DNA from: Alphaproteobacteria bacterium
Lineage (GTDB): Bacteria > Pseudomonadota > Alphaproteobacteria > Rickettsiales > SXRF01
Assembly: GCA_020049775.1 (NCBI GenBank)
Contig: JAGVLO010000004.1
Span: 186,001 to 250,000, forward strand
DNA: 64,000 nucleotides
Direction of reading: 5' to 3'
Of this stretch, positions 1-9,399 are shown piece by piece. How positions within the stretch are numbered: the stretch's first letter is position 1; every line of letters starts with the position of its first letter. Below the pieces are notes generated by a model. It ran no database searches. It saw only the letters and a program-made list of their open reading frames with translations, and had not been told where the DNA came from. A program made the translations under genes and the position numbers.

Positions 1-40
1 AAGCTGCGGGACATACGGCAACACACGGTGCAACGAGAGG

Positions 41-751
41 ATGAAGATGTCGGTAAATCCTATTATTGTTGCTCTTGATACGACGGATGTAAAATATGCA
101 TGTCGTTTGTCATCGCAATTATCAGAACATGTTGGAGCAGTGAAATTAGGTCTAGAGTTTTTTACCGCTCATGGTTCGGCAGGTGTAAGAGAAATAGCTA
201 AGACTGGTATGCCGATTTTTCTTGACCTCAAATTCCACGATATTCCAAACACAGTGGCAAAAACCATTCGAGCGCTTAGCAGCCTGAAGGTATTTATGTT
301 CACCATTCATACTTCTGGTGGGAAAGCAATGATGGAAGCGGCTGCTAAGGCGATAAGTGAAACTTTTCTTTATGATAATCCGCCTTCAGTGGTAGGGGTA
401 ACGATGCTAACAAGTCTTGACGAGGGCGATCTTAAAACGATTGGTATGTCAGATGGCATTTCAGGTCAGGTGGAAAGACTTGCCAAATTAGCGCAGAAAT
501 CCGGGCTGAATGGAGTGGTGTGTTCAGCACATGAGATTGAAACTTTGCGCAAAGTTTGTGGACCAAGTTTTAAACTTGTAGTGCCAGGCATCCGCCCAGA
601 AGGTAGCCTTAATAGCGATCAGAAACGCGTGATGACGCCTCGTGAAGCACTACGGAAAGGTGCAAATTATCTTGTAATTGGACGCCCTATTACGGAAGCA
701 AATGACCCTGTATGGGCAGTAAAAGAGATTATTACTAGCATCGCGGCTTAA
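41..751 (+). CDS. pyrF: Orotidine 5'-phosphate decarboxylase
   Basis: IVALDTTD start, LDLKFHDIPNTV active-site motif, VVPGIRPEG and YLVIGRPI motifs. Confidence 0.96.
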   Translation: MKMSVNPIIVALDTTDVKYACRLSSQLSEHVGAVKLGLEFFTAHGSAGVREIAKTGMPIFLDLKFHDIPNTVAKTIRALSSLKVFMFTIHTSGGKAMMEAAAKAISETFLYDNPPSVVGVTMLTSLDEGDLKTIGMSDGISGQVERLAKLAQKSGLNGVVCSAHEIETLRKVCGPSFKLVVPGIRPEGSLNSDQKRVMTPREALRKGANYLVIGRPITEANDPVWAVKEIITSIAA

Positions 752-1815
752 GCTGCGCGCCCCGTAAGGCGTTGTGAACGCCAGCGGGCAATAATGGCTA
801 GCAGCGCCTTTTCAATATTCTCGCTCACACCATCAATCGAATATTTGGTTTTTGCCTTGGCAAAGGCGTTGGCGGCGAGGTCGTCGGCAAGGCGCGTGCT
901 GTCGAGCAGCTTTGCCAGCGCGTCGGCCATTTCCACAGCGTCGCTTTTCTTTACAATCAGCGCGTCGAAATTCGGGGTGATGAAGTCACGCGGGCCTTCG
1001 CTATCGGTGGAAACCACCGGCACGCCGTGGATGAAGGACTCCAGCAGCACGATGCCAAACGGCTCATGCAGCGACGGCAGGCAGAAAATATCAATGCCAT
1101 GGAAAAAGCCGCGCTTGTCTTCAATCCAGCCGGGGAACATCAGTATTTTGTCCAGCCCTGCGGTAGATGCTTTCTTTTTCAGCGCCGCTTCTTCAACGCC
1201 GTTACCGCCGATGGCGGCGCGGAACTGGTAGCCGCGGTTTTTCAATATGGTGATGGCGTCGATGAAAACATCAAAGCCTTTTTTCTTCACAAAACGTCCC
1301 ATAGTGCCAATCATGGGCGGCTGGTGGCGCGGGCCGCGGTGCGGCAGCTCGTGACAGCGCACCATGTTGGGGATAAGGAATATGCGGTCTTCCGCCACGC
1401 CCTGCTTGGCTACGAATTTTATCAAATCCTGCGTGGTGGCGAATGCGCCGTCAGCTTCCGTCAGTTTGCGCACGCGCGCGTTATAATTATGGGCGATGCC
1501 GACCAGCGGGCAAAAACCGTTGATGGCTTTGCGCGCCAGTATGAATGCGCGGCTGGCATGGCCGATAACAACGTCCGGCGCGAGTATCTGCAATTGCTGG
1601 CGCAGCTTGCGCACGGCGAAAATATCCCACTCGCCCAGATTTTTCATGTGGAGTGTGTCAATGCCCAGCGCCTTGAGGTCGGTGTTGATGGGCGCTTCAG
1701 GGTGGGTGATGGCGGTAATGCGGTGGCCGCGATGCAGCAGCCCTTCGCAGTAATCGACAAAGGCCTGCTCTATGCCGCCGGAGTTACAGCTGAACATGAT
1801 ATTGACAATATGCAC
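748..1815 (-). CDS. Glycosyltransferase family 4-like (GT-B)
   Basis: GGIEQAFVDYCEGL N-terminus; GRFVKKKGFDVFIDA and SLHEPFGIVLLESFIHGVPVVSTDSEGPRDFI motifs. Confidence 0.9.
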   Translation of the reverse strand: MHIVNIMFSCNSGGIEQAFVDYCEGLLHRGHRITAITHPEAPINTDLKALGIDTLHMKNLGEWDIFAVRKLRQQLQILAPDVVIGHASRAFILARKAINGFCPLVGIAHNYNARVRKLTEADGAFATTQDLIKFVAKQGVAEDRIFLIPNMVRCHELPHRGPRHQPPMIGTMGRFVKKKGFDVFIDAITILKNRGYQFRAAIGGNGVEEAALKKKASTAGLDKILMFPGWIEDKRGFFHGIDIFCLPSLHEPFGIVLLESFIHGVPVVSTDSEGPRDFITPNFDALIVKKSDAVEMADALAKLLDSTRLADDLAANAFAKAKTKYSIDGVSENIEKALLAIIARWRSQRLTGRAA

Positions 1816-1919
1816 TTGTATAAACCTGCAGGGACTTAAGGGTGTTACTCTTTGGCCTTTACTTTCGCTACCTGCGGTGCCAATTTCAAACCTAATAGCA
1901 ACCCCTTACACCTTTTTAT

Positions 1920-2702
1920 ATGGCGAGTAAACTTCCCATTTCGGTTTTTATCATTGCCTTTAACGAGGCCGACCGCATAGCCCGCGCTATCGAAAGCGTG
2001 CGCGCATGGGCGGATGAGGTGGTGGTGGTTGATAGCCTAAGCACTGATGAAACAAGCAAAATAGCTGATTCGCTGGGGACGAAGGTGTTCTTCAACAAAT
2101 GGCCGGGCTATGGGCTGCAGAAGCGTTATGCCGAAGACCAGTGCAGCAATAAATGGCTGCTGAACCTCGATGCCGACGAGGAAATTACTCCCGAGCTGGC
2201 CGCAGAAATCGAAGCGCTTTTTGCAAGCGGCGAGCCAAGCATGTCCGGCTATGTGCTGCAAATCCGTGATTTGCTACCTGGCGAAGAAAAACTCGCACAC
2301 GGGGCGCACACTAATTTTGTGCTGCGGCTCTATAATCGCGAAAAGGGACGCTTCTCCGACAGCCCCGTGCATGATGCGGTGCAAATAGAGCAGGGCGGGG
2401 TGGCTATGCTGGAACAGCCGGTGTTGCACCGTTCGTTCCGCGACCTCGCGCACGCGATTGATAAAATGAACAGCTACACCAGCGCGCAGGCAAAAAACCT
2501 GATGGGCCAAAATCTAATGGGTGGGGGCATGACGCTGCCGTTACTCCGGCTGTTGACGGAATTCCCCATCGCCTTTTTCAAGGATTATGTGCTGCGCTTT
2601 TATTTCCTGCGCGGCAGACGTGGCTTTGTATATGCCGTGACCTATGCGTACACGCGCTTTGTGCGTATTGCCAAATATCTGGAACTAAAAGACCGGCCTT
2701 AA
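1920..2702 (+). CDS. Glycosyltransferase family 2 (LPS core glucosyltransferase-like)
   Basis: ISVFIIAFNEADRIARAIESV, EVVVVDSLSTDET, LNLDADEEI motifs. Confidence 0.9.
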   Translation: MASKLPISVFIIAFNEADRIARAIESVRAWADEVVVVDSLSTDETSKIADSLGTKVFFNKWPGYGLQKRYAEDQCSNKWLLNLDADEEITPELAAEIEALFASGEPSMSGYVLQIRDLLPGEEKLAHGAHTNFVLRLYNREKGRFSDSPVHDAVQIEQGGVAMLEQPVLHRSFRDLAHAIDKMNSYTSAQAKNLMGQNLMGGGMTLPLLRLLTEFPIAFFKDYVLRFYFLRGRRGFVYAVTYAYTRFVRIAKYLELKDRP

Positions 2703-2974
2703 GCCGCTTCTTCTTCGTATTCCGGAAGCATGTCCAGCGCGTGCAGGTAGGTTTCCAGCACGGTTTCCTGCTCTTCGCGTTCCTGCGCGTCCATTTTGCG
2801 CATTTTAATGATGGTGCGGATGGCTTTTATATCAAAACCATTACCCTTGGCTTCGGCGAACACGTCGCGGATATCGGCGCTGATGCCGGTTTTTTCTTCT
2901 TCCAGCTTTTCCACGCGGGCGATGATGCTTTTCAGCTGGTCAACGGCGAGGCCGCCTTTTTTCGTTTTTGCCAT
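2699..2974 (-). CDS. gapR: GapR-like DNA-binding protein (DUF2312); start trimmed to MAKTKKGG
   Basis: LKSIIARVEKLEEEKTGISADIRDVFAEAKGNGFDIKAIRTIIKMRKMD is the DUF2312/GapR signature; AGGAGA Shine-Dalgarno upstream of the ATG at 2974; the longer ORF to 3220 runs through a gene remnant. Confidence 0.92.
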   Translation of the reverse strand: MAKTKKGGLAVDQLKSIIARVEKLEEEKTGISADIRDVFAEAKGNGFDIKAIRTIIKMRKMDAQEREEQETVLETYLHALDMLPEYEEEAA

Positions 2975-3003
2975 AATACGCTCTCCTAAAATTTTTTTAT
3001 CGG

Positions 3004-3120
3004 GATATATAACTCTTAAATAATTCGTCTTCGCGCAACTCTTTTGCAAGCTGATTTTTACACTAAGATGTTCTGTCAGTGTTTCGCTGATAGTAACCAA
3101 GATGTTAGCCGCAATCTTGC
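3004..3120 (-). pseudogene. Frameshifted remnant duplicating the 3' end of the 3646-4329 gene
   Basis: About 117 nt align with 3652-3770 at roughly 80% identity by eye; translation KIAANILVTISETLTEHLSVK versus KIIANALVTISETLTEHLGVK; a one-base T-run difference shifts the frame. Confidence 0.85.
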
Positions 3121-3278
3121 CATGGGTTCGGAAAACAGATGTTCTTCGGTGTAATGTGATTCCCTCCGCTACATATAAACAATGTTCTAATAAATAATGA
3201 TTATTTGTTGCCGATACCATTTGCTGTCGCCTGAAAAAAAAGCTCTAGATTGGTATGTATAAGCCCTTCATTTTATGG

Positions 3279-3284
3279 TATAAT
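3279..3284 (+). promoter_or_regulatory. Candidate -10 box (TATAAT) for the leader/small-ORF unit
   Basis: Perfect TATAAT in a non-coding stretch upstream of the structured leader; the -35 element is not convincing. Confidence 0.4.
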
Positions 3285-3288
3285 CAAA

Positions 3289-3441
3289 GCGATTTGTTTG
3301 ATGTCTAAGTGTGAAATCGCACTGAGCGATACACGTAGCTTCAAGCTATCAGAGCCGGCATGTGCCTTTGACATTCACAGGTACGCGTGCGCGTTCTGTA
3401 GGATGTAAAAAAGGGCATGTCCTTTTTTGACGGAGGGATCC
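3289..3441 (+). promoter_or_regulatory. Structured 5' leader RNA candidate upstream of the small ORF
   Basis: Perfect 7-bp stem GCGATTT/AAATCGC (3289-3320), TAGCTT-c-AAGCTA hairpin, and AAAAAAGG-GCATGT-CCTTTTTT hairpin (3407-3428) directly before a GGAGG Shine-Dalgarno. Confidence 0.45.
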
Positions 3442-3603
3442 GTGAAAAACAACAGGAAGCCTACCCGCATCAACTTTGGTCTCATTGTGAAAGCAGTGAG
3501 CCTGGTTACGCTTTTCGGAGCGGCAGCCATAGTGATGGGTAGCATCCAGCCCCTTATTCTGTTGGGGGTGATAATCGGGGCGATCTACGTCCTGAGTAAA
3601 TAG
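3442..3603 (+). CDS. Small hydrophobic (membrane) protein, 53 aa, GTG start
   Basis: CGGAGGGATCC-GTG start; translation VKNNRKPTRINFGLIVKAVSLVTLFGAAAIVMGSIQPLILLGVIIGAIYVLSK; followed by a strong terminator; absent from the ORF track (short). Confidence 0.7.
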   Translation: MKNNRKPTRINFGLIVKAVSLVTLFGAAAIVMGSIQPLILLGVIIGAIYVLSK

Positions 3604-3612
3604 TGCAGGATT

Positions 3613-3646
3613 GGCGAGATTTCCTTCGGGAGCTCGCCTTTCTTTT
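3613..3646 (+). terminator. Intrinsic terminator with TTCG tetraloop
   Basis: GGCGAGattTCCttcgGGAgCTCGCC followed by TTTCTTTTT. Confidence 0.8.
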
Positions 3647-4329
3647 TATATTGATATATGACCCTTGAACAATTCGTCTTCACGCAACTCTTTTGCAAGC
3701 TGATTTTTTACCCCGAGATGCTCGGTTAGGGTTTCGCTTATAGTAACCAAAGCGTTAGCAATTATTTTGCTGTCCATTTTATATTCGACCAACGGACCCT
3801 TCATGGTTTTTTCGCCAGTGGTCTCACTGGTCACGGTATAGCCGAGCGCCTCATCCAGTTTTGTCAGGTGGCCGAGCATATCCAGCAGCGCGCGCTTTTT
3901 CAGAAAAGGTACGGTAGCGTCAAACGCTTCAAGAAAAGCCTTTTCCGCCTTGTCCAGATGCTCTTTGGCATGCACAAGGTCAAGGATGCGCGGGAATTCG
4001 CTGGGGTCAACAATCATGTCCGGCTCTTTGTCGCGTACGGGGGTTTCGTCTTCTTCGGGGCGCTTGCCGTCTTTCCATTTGCCCTTGCGCTTGCGTTTGC
4101 GCTCTACGCGATCTTCATGCAGTTCGCGCCGCTCACTCGGGCGCAGTTCCAGCTGGCGCAGTTGTTCGGGCGGCAGGCCTTTCAAATAGGATTGGTCATA
4201 TTCCTTGGTGTCCACAATCAGTTTGTGGTCGTCGAGGTAGGCTTCCTCGAATTGTTTGCGTAATTCGCGGATGGCCTTGCCGATGGTAGCGAAATATTCG
4301 GTATCTGCCTGTCGCTCTGGCGTATCCAT
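3646..4329 (-). CDS. Hypothetical protein, charged, coiled-coil-like
   Basis: Intact 227-aa ORF with a charged KRKRKGKWKDGKRPEED centre; its 3' end is duplicated at 3004-3120. Confidence 0.75.
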   Translation of the reverse strand: MDTPERQADTEYFATIGKAIRELRKQFEEAYLDDHKLIVDTKEYDQSYLKGLPPEQLRQLELRPSERRELHEDRVERKRKRKGKWKDGKRPEEDETPVRDKEPDMIVDPSEFPRILDLVHAKEHLDKAEKAFLEAFDATVPFLKKRALLDMLGHLTKLDEALGYTVTSETTGEKTMKGPLVEYKMDSKIIANALVTISETLTEHLGVKNQLAKELREDELFKGHISI

Positions 4330-4369
4330 ACCCTAATCTCCCGTCTTTACCTGTATTATAGCATTAGAC

Positions 4370-5731
4370 TCAGGCTTTTTGTTTTTTCAGTGTTTCTGCA
4401 ATTAAAAATGCCAGTTCCAGCGATTGCGAGGCGTTCAGGCGCGGGTCGCAATGCGTGTGGTAGCGGTCGCTTAAATTGATTTCGGAAATGGCCTGCGCAC
4501 CGCCAAGGCACTCGGTCACGTCTTGTCCGGTCATTTCAAAATGCACGCCGCCCGCATGTGTGCCTTCTGCCTTGTGGATGGCAAAGAATTGGCGCACTTC
4601 GGTCAGGATGTCTGTGAATTTGCGTGTTTTGTAGCCGTTGGGTGATTTGATGGTGTTGCCATGCATCGGATCGCATGACCAGACGACGATCTTGCCGGAT
4701 TCCTTCACGGCGCGGATAAGCGGCGGCAGCATCTCGCCGATTTTGGTAGCGCCCATGCGCGAAATCAGGGTGAGGCGTCCGGCTTCGTTATCGGGGTTCA
4801 GTATGTCAATCAGCTTGAGTAGATTGTCCACCGTCATGCTCGGGCCGACCTTCACGCCAACGGGGTTGGCGATGCCACGCAGGAATTCCACATGCGCTTC
4901 GTCAGGCGAGCGGGTGCGGTCACCAATCCACAGCATATGCGCCGAGGCGGCGTACCATTTGCCGTCCGTTTCATCAAAACGCGTAAGCGCCGATTCATAG
5001 CCTAGCAGCAATGCCTCGTGCGAGGTGAAGAAACTGGCCTCCGAAAATTCTTCCACGTCATCCAGCGGCAGGCGGCAGGCCTGAATGAAACCCACGCACT
5101 CGTTGATGCGCGCAATCAGGTCTTCAAAGCGTTTGCCCTGTGTGGAGGCTTTTGCGAATTCCACATTCCAGTTGTTGATTTGTTTGAGCGAGGCATAGCC
5201 GCCGCGAGCCAGTGTGCGCAGGAAGTTGAGTGTTGCCGCGCCCTGATAATAGGCGCGCAGCAGGCGTTCGGGGTCAGCCTGACGGCCCTCGGGGTCAAAT
5301 TCCATGGCGTTTATCATGTCACCGCGGTAGGCGGGAAGTTCCTTGCCATCTTTCTTTTCGAAATTGTCCGAGCGCGGCTTGGCGAATTGTCCGGCAATAC
5401 GGCCCACTTTGACCACCGGACAGCTGGCGCCATACATCAGCGCCATGGTCATTTGCAGCAATACACGGAAAAAGCTGCGTAAATTATCTTCGCTGAACTC
5501 AGCGAAACTCTCGGCGCAGTCGCCGCCTTGCAACAGGAAGGCTTTGCCGTAAGCGGCATCGGCCAATTCGCGCTTGAGCGCCCGCGATTCACCGGGCGAA
5601 GCCAGCGGCGGCAGCGATTTCAGAGATTTTTCAACATCTTTGAGCATCCCGACGTTTTTATATTCCGGCTGCTGCTTAATGGGCAGTTCGCGCCAGCTAT
5701 CGAGTGACCAGGCCTTGGTGTTCATTTGCAA
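4370..5731 (-). CDS. aroF: Class-II 3-deoxy-7-phosphoheptulonate (DAHP) synthase
   Basis: [66 protein letters not shown] motifs. Confidence 0.95.
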   Translation of the reverse strand: MQMNTKAWSLDSWRELPIKQQPEYKNVGMLKDVEKSLKSLPPLASPGESRALKRELADAAYGKAFLLQGGDCAESFAEFSEDNLRSFFRVLLQMTMALMYGASCPVVKVGRIAGQFAKPRSDNFEKKDGKELPAYRGDMINAMEFDPEGRQADPERLLRAYYQGAATLNFLRTLARGGYASLKQINNWNVEFAKASTQGKRFEDLIARINECVGFIQACRLPLDDVEEFSEASFFTSHEALLLGYESALTRFDETDGKWYAASAHMLWIGDRTRSPDEAHVEFLRGIANPVGVKVGPSMTVDNLLKLIDILNPDNEAGRLTLISRMGATKIGEMLPPLIRAVKESGKIVVWSCDPMHGNTIKSPNGYKTRKFTDILTEVRQFFAIHKAEGTHAGGVHFEMTGQDVTECLGGAQAISEINLSDRYHTHCDPRLNASQSLELAFLIAETLKKQKA

Positions 5732-5784
5732 TCTTTATAAATCATGATATACGAAGCGCTATTATTTAAGGTTTATCGAGTCAT

Positions 5785-6672
5785 ATGTCCAGCACTACTG
5801 CCACAATTAACGTTGTTGATCCGGAAAATACCATTGCTTTCATGGGTGTGGAAGGGGCGAATGCCGACCTTGCCTGCCGTCAGGCCTGCCCGTATATGCA
5901 GACCCTTGCTTGTCCCTCGTTTGAGGACGTGTTTGAGGTGGTGGCCGCAGGTAAAGCCGCGCTGGGCATGATTCCCATTGAAAATTCGCAGGCCGGCCGC
6001 GTGGCCGAAATCCATAACCTGCTGCCGCGTACCAACCTGCATATTGTAGGTGAATATTTTCAGCAAATCGAGCATTCCCTGCTGGCTCCGAAAGGCGCGA
6101 CGCTTGCCACGATTAAAGACGTCTATTCCCACCCGCAAGGGCTGCTGCAATGCCGCAACCATATCCGCGAGATGAACCTGACCGCGCATACCTATTCCAA
6201 CACGGCTGCTGCCGCGGCGGATGTTGCCAAGTGGAACGACCCCAGCAAGGCGGCGATTGCCTCACCGTTGGCGGGTGAGCTTTACGGGCTGACCACACTG
6301 CGCGAACATATGCAGGATTCGGACAATAATGTTACCGTATTCGTAATCATCGCGCGTGAGCCTGTGGACCCGAATCCGGATGCTATAAAAGACGGGGGCC
6401 GCGTACTTACCACACTGCTGTTTACGGTGCGCAATATTCCAGCGGTGCTGTATAAATCACTCGGTGGATTTGCCACTAATAACGTCAATATCCTGAAGCT
6501 GGAAAGCTATATCCCCGGCGGTGCCGCCAAGGATGCAGCGCAATTCTTCCTTACGTTGGAAGGACACCCCAGCCAGAAACCCGTGCAAAACGCATTAGAA
6601 GAACTAGGATTTTTCTGCAAGAAAGTCACCGTTCTTGGCGTATATCCCGCTGATCCAGCACGTTTTTCCTGA
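5785..6672 (+). CDS. pheA: Prephenate dehydratase with ACT domain
   Basis: FMGVEGANADLA, GMIPIENSQAGRV, HSLLAPKG and a C-terminal ACT domain (SLGGFATNNVNILKLESY). Confidence 0.94.
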   Translation: MSSTTATINVVDPENTIAFMGVEGANADLACRQACPYMQTLACPSFEDVFEVVAAGKAALGMIPIENSQAGRVAEIHNLLPRTNLHIVGEYFQQIEHSLLAPKGATLATIKDVYSHPQGLLQCRNHIREMNLTAHTYSNTAAAAADVAKWNDPSKAAIASPLAGELYGLTTLREHMQDSDNNVTVFVIIAREPVDPNPDAIKDGGRVLTTLLFTVRNIPAVLYKSLGGFATNNVNILKLESYIPGGAAKDAAQFFLTLEGHPSQKPVQNALEELGFFCKKVTVLGVYPADPARFS

Positions 6673-6765
6673 ATTTTTGTCACAAAACATTAACTTTAAT
6701 TATACCTTTGCTTTGCTATACTTTTAGCAACGAAATATAAAAGCATATAAAAGCAGGGATTATTT

Positions 6766-7218
6766 ATGGTTACGACTTTTGGCGACTATAAGAATATGTC
6801 GAGTGATCAGCTGAACAAGGAAAAACAGAACCTTGAACAGAAGGTCAATAATGATTACATCACCTGGGGCGAAACGGCAAAAGTAGCCGGTAAAGCGACC
6901 ATAGGTGCAGCTGCCGGTGTGGCGGCGACTGCCGGTGTGACCATGCTTGCGAAGCCTGAAATTGCAGAGAATGTAATGAAGGTTTTTTCAGAAAATTCCG
7001 GCACTATCATGGAAGCGACTAAGCAGGCGGTATCGCAGAACAAGATTGCATTTGGTATAGCAGCAGCAGTGGCTGTTGGCGCCGCCATTTACACAGGCGT
7101 TAGTGCCGCACGCGAGTATTCAGTAAAACATGGTGTGGAAAACAGTTCACGCATGTCGCATGTTGAGCGCCTGATGCAGGAACGCGGCAACGCGCAGTCG
7201 CAAATCAAAGAGAGATAA
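6766..7218 (+). CDS. Hypothetical protein with two Ala/Gly-rich hydrophobic segments
   Basis: 150-aa ORF, GKATIGAAAGVAATAGV and KIAFGIAAAVAVGAAIYTGV segments, plausible upstream promoter. Confidence 0.7.
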   Translation: MVTTFGDYKNMSSDQLNKEKQNLEQKVNNDYITWGETAKVAGKATIGAAAGVAATAGVTMLAKPEIAENVMKVFSENSGTIMEATKQAVSQNKIAFGIAAAVAVGAAIYTGVSAAREYSVKHGVENSSRMSHVERLMQERGNAQSQIKER

Positions 7219-7226
7219 TCAGGAAA

Positions 7227-7604
7227 TCAGCCCAGCTGAGTTACGCGCGCAGTTTTTTGCGCAACCTGTTTTTGAATATTCTCGACGACCGTACCCATTT
7301 TTTCGACAAAGTCACCGATGGCCTTAAGGTCCCTTTCGGAATATCCGCCTTCGGGTTTGTTCAGCTGATAGCCGCTTCCGCCCGGCGCAAGTTCTCCGCC
7401 TGTTACCCTTTGCGCATATGCCAGTTCATTTTCGGGGCGGCGATTTATAAAACCAGCTATCAGCCCTTCACCCATGCCGGCGTCAAAGGCCATAGAATCT
7501 GGCCCGTAATAATACAGATGTACCCCACCAAAATCGATCTGGTTGGTATCGGGATCGAAAGAGGGTCTTTGAAAAGCTTTTGTCGAGTTGGACATAATGT
7601 TCAC
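7227..7604 (-). CDS. Hypothetical protein
   Basis: 125-aa ORF in a non-overlapping convergent position; no family recognised. Confidence 0.6.
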   Translation of the reverse strand: MNIMSNSTKAFQRPSFDPDTNQIDFGGVHLYYYGPDSMAFDAGMGEGLIAGFINRRPENELAYAQRVTGGELAPGGSGYQLNKPEGGYSERDLKAIGDFVEKMGTVVENIQKQVAQKTARVTQLG

Positions 7605-7677
7605 TCAATCCTGTTTTACCACTTACGATAATAATATATTAATTTTAATTAATTATTAACGCCGTGATTTACAAAAG

Positions 7678-8313
7678 CTATTCTCTGCCAATCTGTTTAT
7701 TAATCATTGACTTAATTTGTGAATTATCTGGCAGTGAATGATACAGGGCCTTCATGTCTGCCATAGCATCCTGTGTTTTGCCGTCCTGCAGCTTGCGCAG
7801 TGCCATAAAATAACGGGCATCAGGGTTATCTTTTTGTAACATAAGCACCATTTCAAGTCCTTTATGGGCGTCATCAGTGACTTTACCGTCAGCCTGCATG
7901 ATTTGCGCCTTGGCATAGGCCAGAATCAGTGCCGGATCACCGCCAGATAAAACCACCGCCTGCTTGAATGCGCCCACTGCAGAATCCATCTGCCCTGTTT
8001 CGAGAAACGCTGTGCCTAAAATCACCCATGCGCCGAGGTCCTTCGGGTCTGATTTTACCTTGGCAAGGTTGTCAGTGATTTCTGCCGTTAGTTCGACTAT
8101 GCGCTGCTGCCGTTTTTCCAGCAGGGGGATGAGTTGCGGTGAACCCACCACGGCATAGATACCCATGCTGAGGGTGATAAAAAATAAAGCCGTGATGCCT
8201 GCCGCCACACGGCGCTGGGGCATGACAAGCGTGTTGTTCTGCCAGACGGGCGCTAGCAATACCAGCAGGCATAGCGCAACAATTATGGAGAACATCAAAA
8301 ACAAGAGTATCAT
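7678..8313 (-). CDS. ccmI: c-type cytochrome biogenesis protein CcmI (TPR)
   Basis: N-terminal membrane segments, then TPR-like LGAWVILGTAFLETGQMDSAVGAFKQAV; the start at 8313 overlaps the ccmH stop. Confidence 0.85.
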   Translation of the reverse strand: MILLFLMFSIIVALCLLVLLAPVWQNNTLVMPQRRVAAGITALFFITLSMGIYAVVGSPQLIPLLEKRQQRIVELTAEITDNLAKVKSDPKDLGAWVILGTAFLETGQMDSAVGAFKQAVVLSGGDPALILAYAKAQIMQADGKVTDDAHKGLEMVLMLQKDNPDARYFMALRKLQDGKTQDAMADMKALYHSLPDNSQIKSMINKQIGRE

Positions 8314-8717
8314 GATGGTTTTCTGTTGAAATAGCGGTATGCCATGAACATGGCAATTACCAGAATAATGACAGGCCCGAACCACAAGAAATAGGTGGAT
8401 TGCTTGAGCGGCGGGCGCATTAATATGACGTCGCCATAGTGCGACACGAGATAGGCCTTGATGGATTCGTCGGTTTCGCCTGTGGCGACTTTCTCGCGTA
8501 TCAGCCGCCTCATGTCGCTGGCAACGGCGGCGGGTGATTCGGCCACCGACTCGCCCTGACAAACAACACAGCGTATTTCGTAGAACAATGCCTTTGCACG
8601 CGCTTCCTGCGACTGGTCGGCAAGCGGGCTATCCGTACCCAGCGCGTTTGCGGACATCGCATATACAAGCAACAACGCGCACGAAAGCAGTATCAGCCAG
8701 TGGTGGCTACTGAGCAT
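8310..8717 (-). CDS. ccmH: Cytochrome c-type biogenesis protein CcmH
   Basis: RCVVCQGESVAESPAAVASDMRRLIREKVATGETDESIKAYLVSHYGD: RCxxCQ plus CcmH signature. Confidence 0.93.
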   Translation of the reverse strand: MLSSHHWLILLSCALLLVYAMSANALGTDSPLADQSQEARAKALFYEIRCVVCQGESVAESPAAVASDMRRLIREKVATGETDESIKAYLVSHYGDVILMRPPLKQSTYFLWFGPVIILVIAMFMAYRYFNRKPS

Positions 8718-9399
8718 TTGCCGGTGCTGAAGTTGCAGGAACGTCTTGGGGTGCTGAAACAGGCTGAGGTGGCTGTTGTTCAGCGGGCGCATTTTCTGGT
8801 TCATCACTTCTTTTGTTAGACAACAGATCGCGTATTGCAGGCTTTGGCACATATTCACCCTTAGTCAGCTTATCTACAAGCGGAACAATCAGGTTATATA
8901 GAACATCGTCTGTTACCGGCATTTGATAGTGGAAATAGATAGTGCCGTTCTGATCCAGTACGAAGGTTTCAGGAACTCCGGTTAGCGCCAGTGCAATAGT
9001 GCTGGCACCATATTCATCCACACCAATCATCTGATATGGGTTTCCATGCTTGTTCAGCCATTCTGAAACTTTTGCCGGCGTATCCTTCCAGGCTAGGCCA
9101 TACAGGTACAATTTCTTTTCTTTTGCGATTTTCATCCATAGTTTGTGTTCTTCTACGCAGGGTTCGCACCACGACGCAAAAACATTAAGCACCACAACTT
9201 TACCCCTCCAGTCCCGAGGGCTAAACATAGCATTATTGCCTCCAAGGGCAGGGATTCGGAATGTTGCAATATCACGGCCTATGAGGGTGTTTTCTTCAAA
9301 CGGCTCAGAGTCACCGCGCCACAAGCCTGATGCTAGAATCATGGATATTAGGAGCATGACAAGAAGCGGCGCTAGCCTGACTACATCAACAGGTTTCAT
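8707..9399 (-). CDS. ccmG: Thiol:disulfide interchange protein DsbE/CcmG
   Basis: VVLNVFASWCEPCVEEH thioredoxin-like motif; GVPETFVLDQNGTI. Confidence 0.93.
   Translation of the reverse strand: MKPVDVVRLAPLLVMLLISMILASGLWRGDSEPFEENTLIGRDIATFRIPALGGNNAMFSPRDWRGKVVVLNVFASWCEPCVEEHKLWMKIAKEKKLYLYGLAWKDTPAKVSEWLNKHGNPYQMIGVDEYGASTIALALTGVPETFVLDQNGTIYFHYQMPVTDDVLYNLIVPLVDKLTKGEYVPKPAIRDLLSNKRSDEPENAPAEQQPPQPVSAPQDVPATSAPANAQ

Noticed and set aside
1027-1839. 270-aa plus-strand ORF and the 794..1231 ORF
   Set aside because: Antisense shadows of the glycosyltransferase at 748..1815.
2975-3220. N-terminal extension of GapR in the ORF track
   Set aside because: The extension translates through the degraded duplicate of the neighbouring gene; a good Shine-Dalgarno and ATG exist at 2974.
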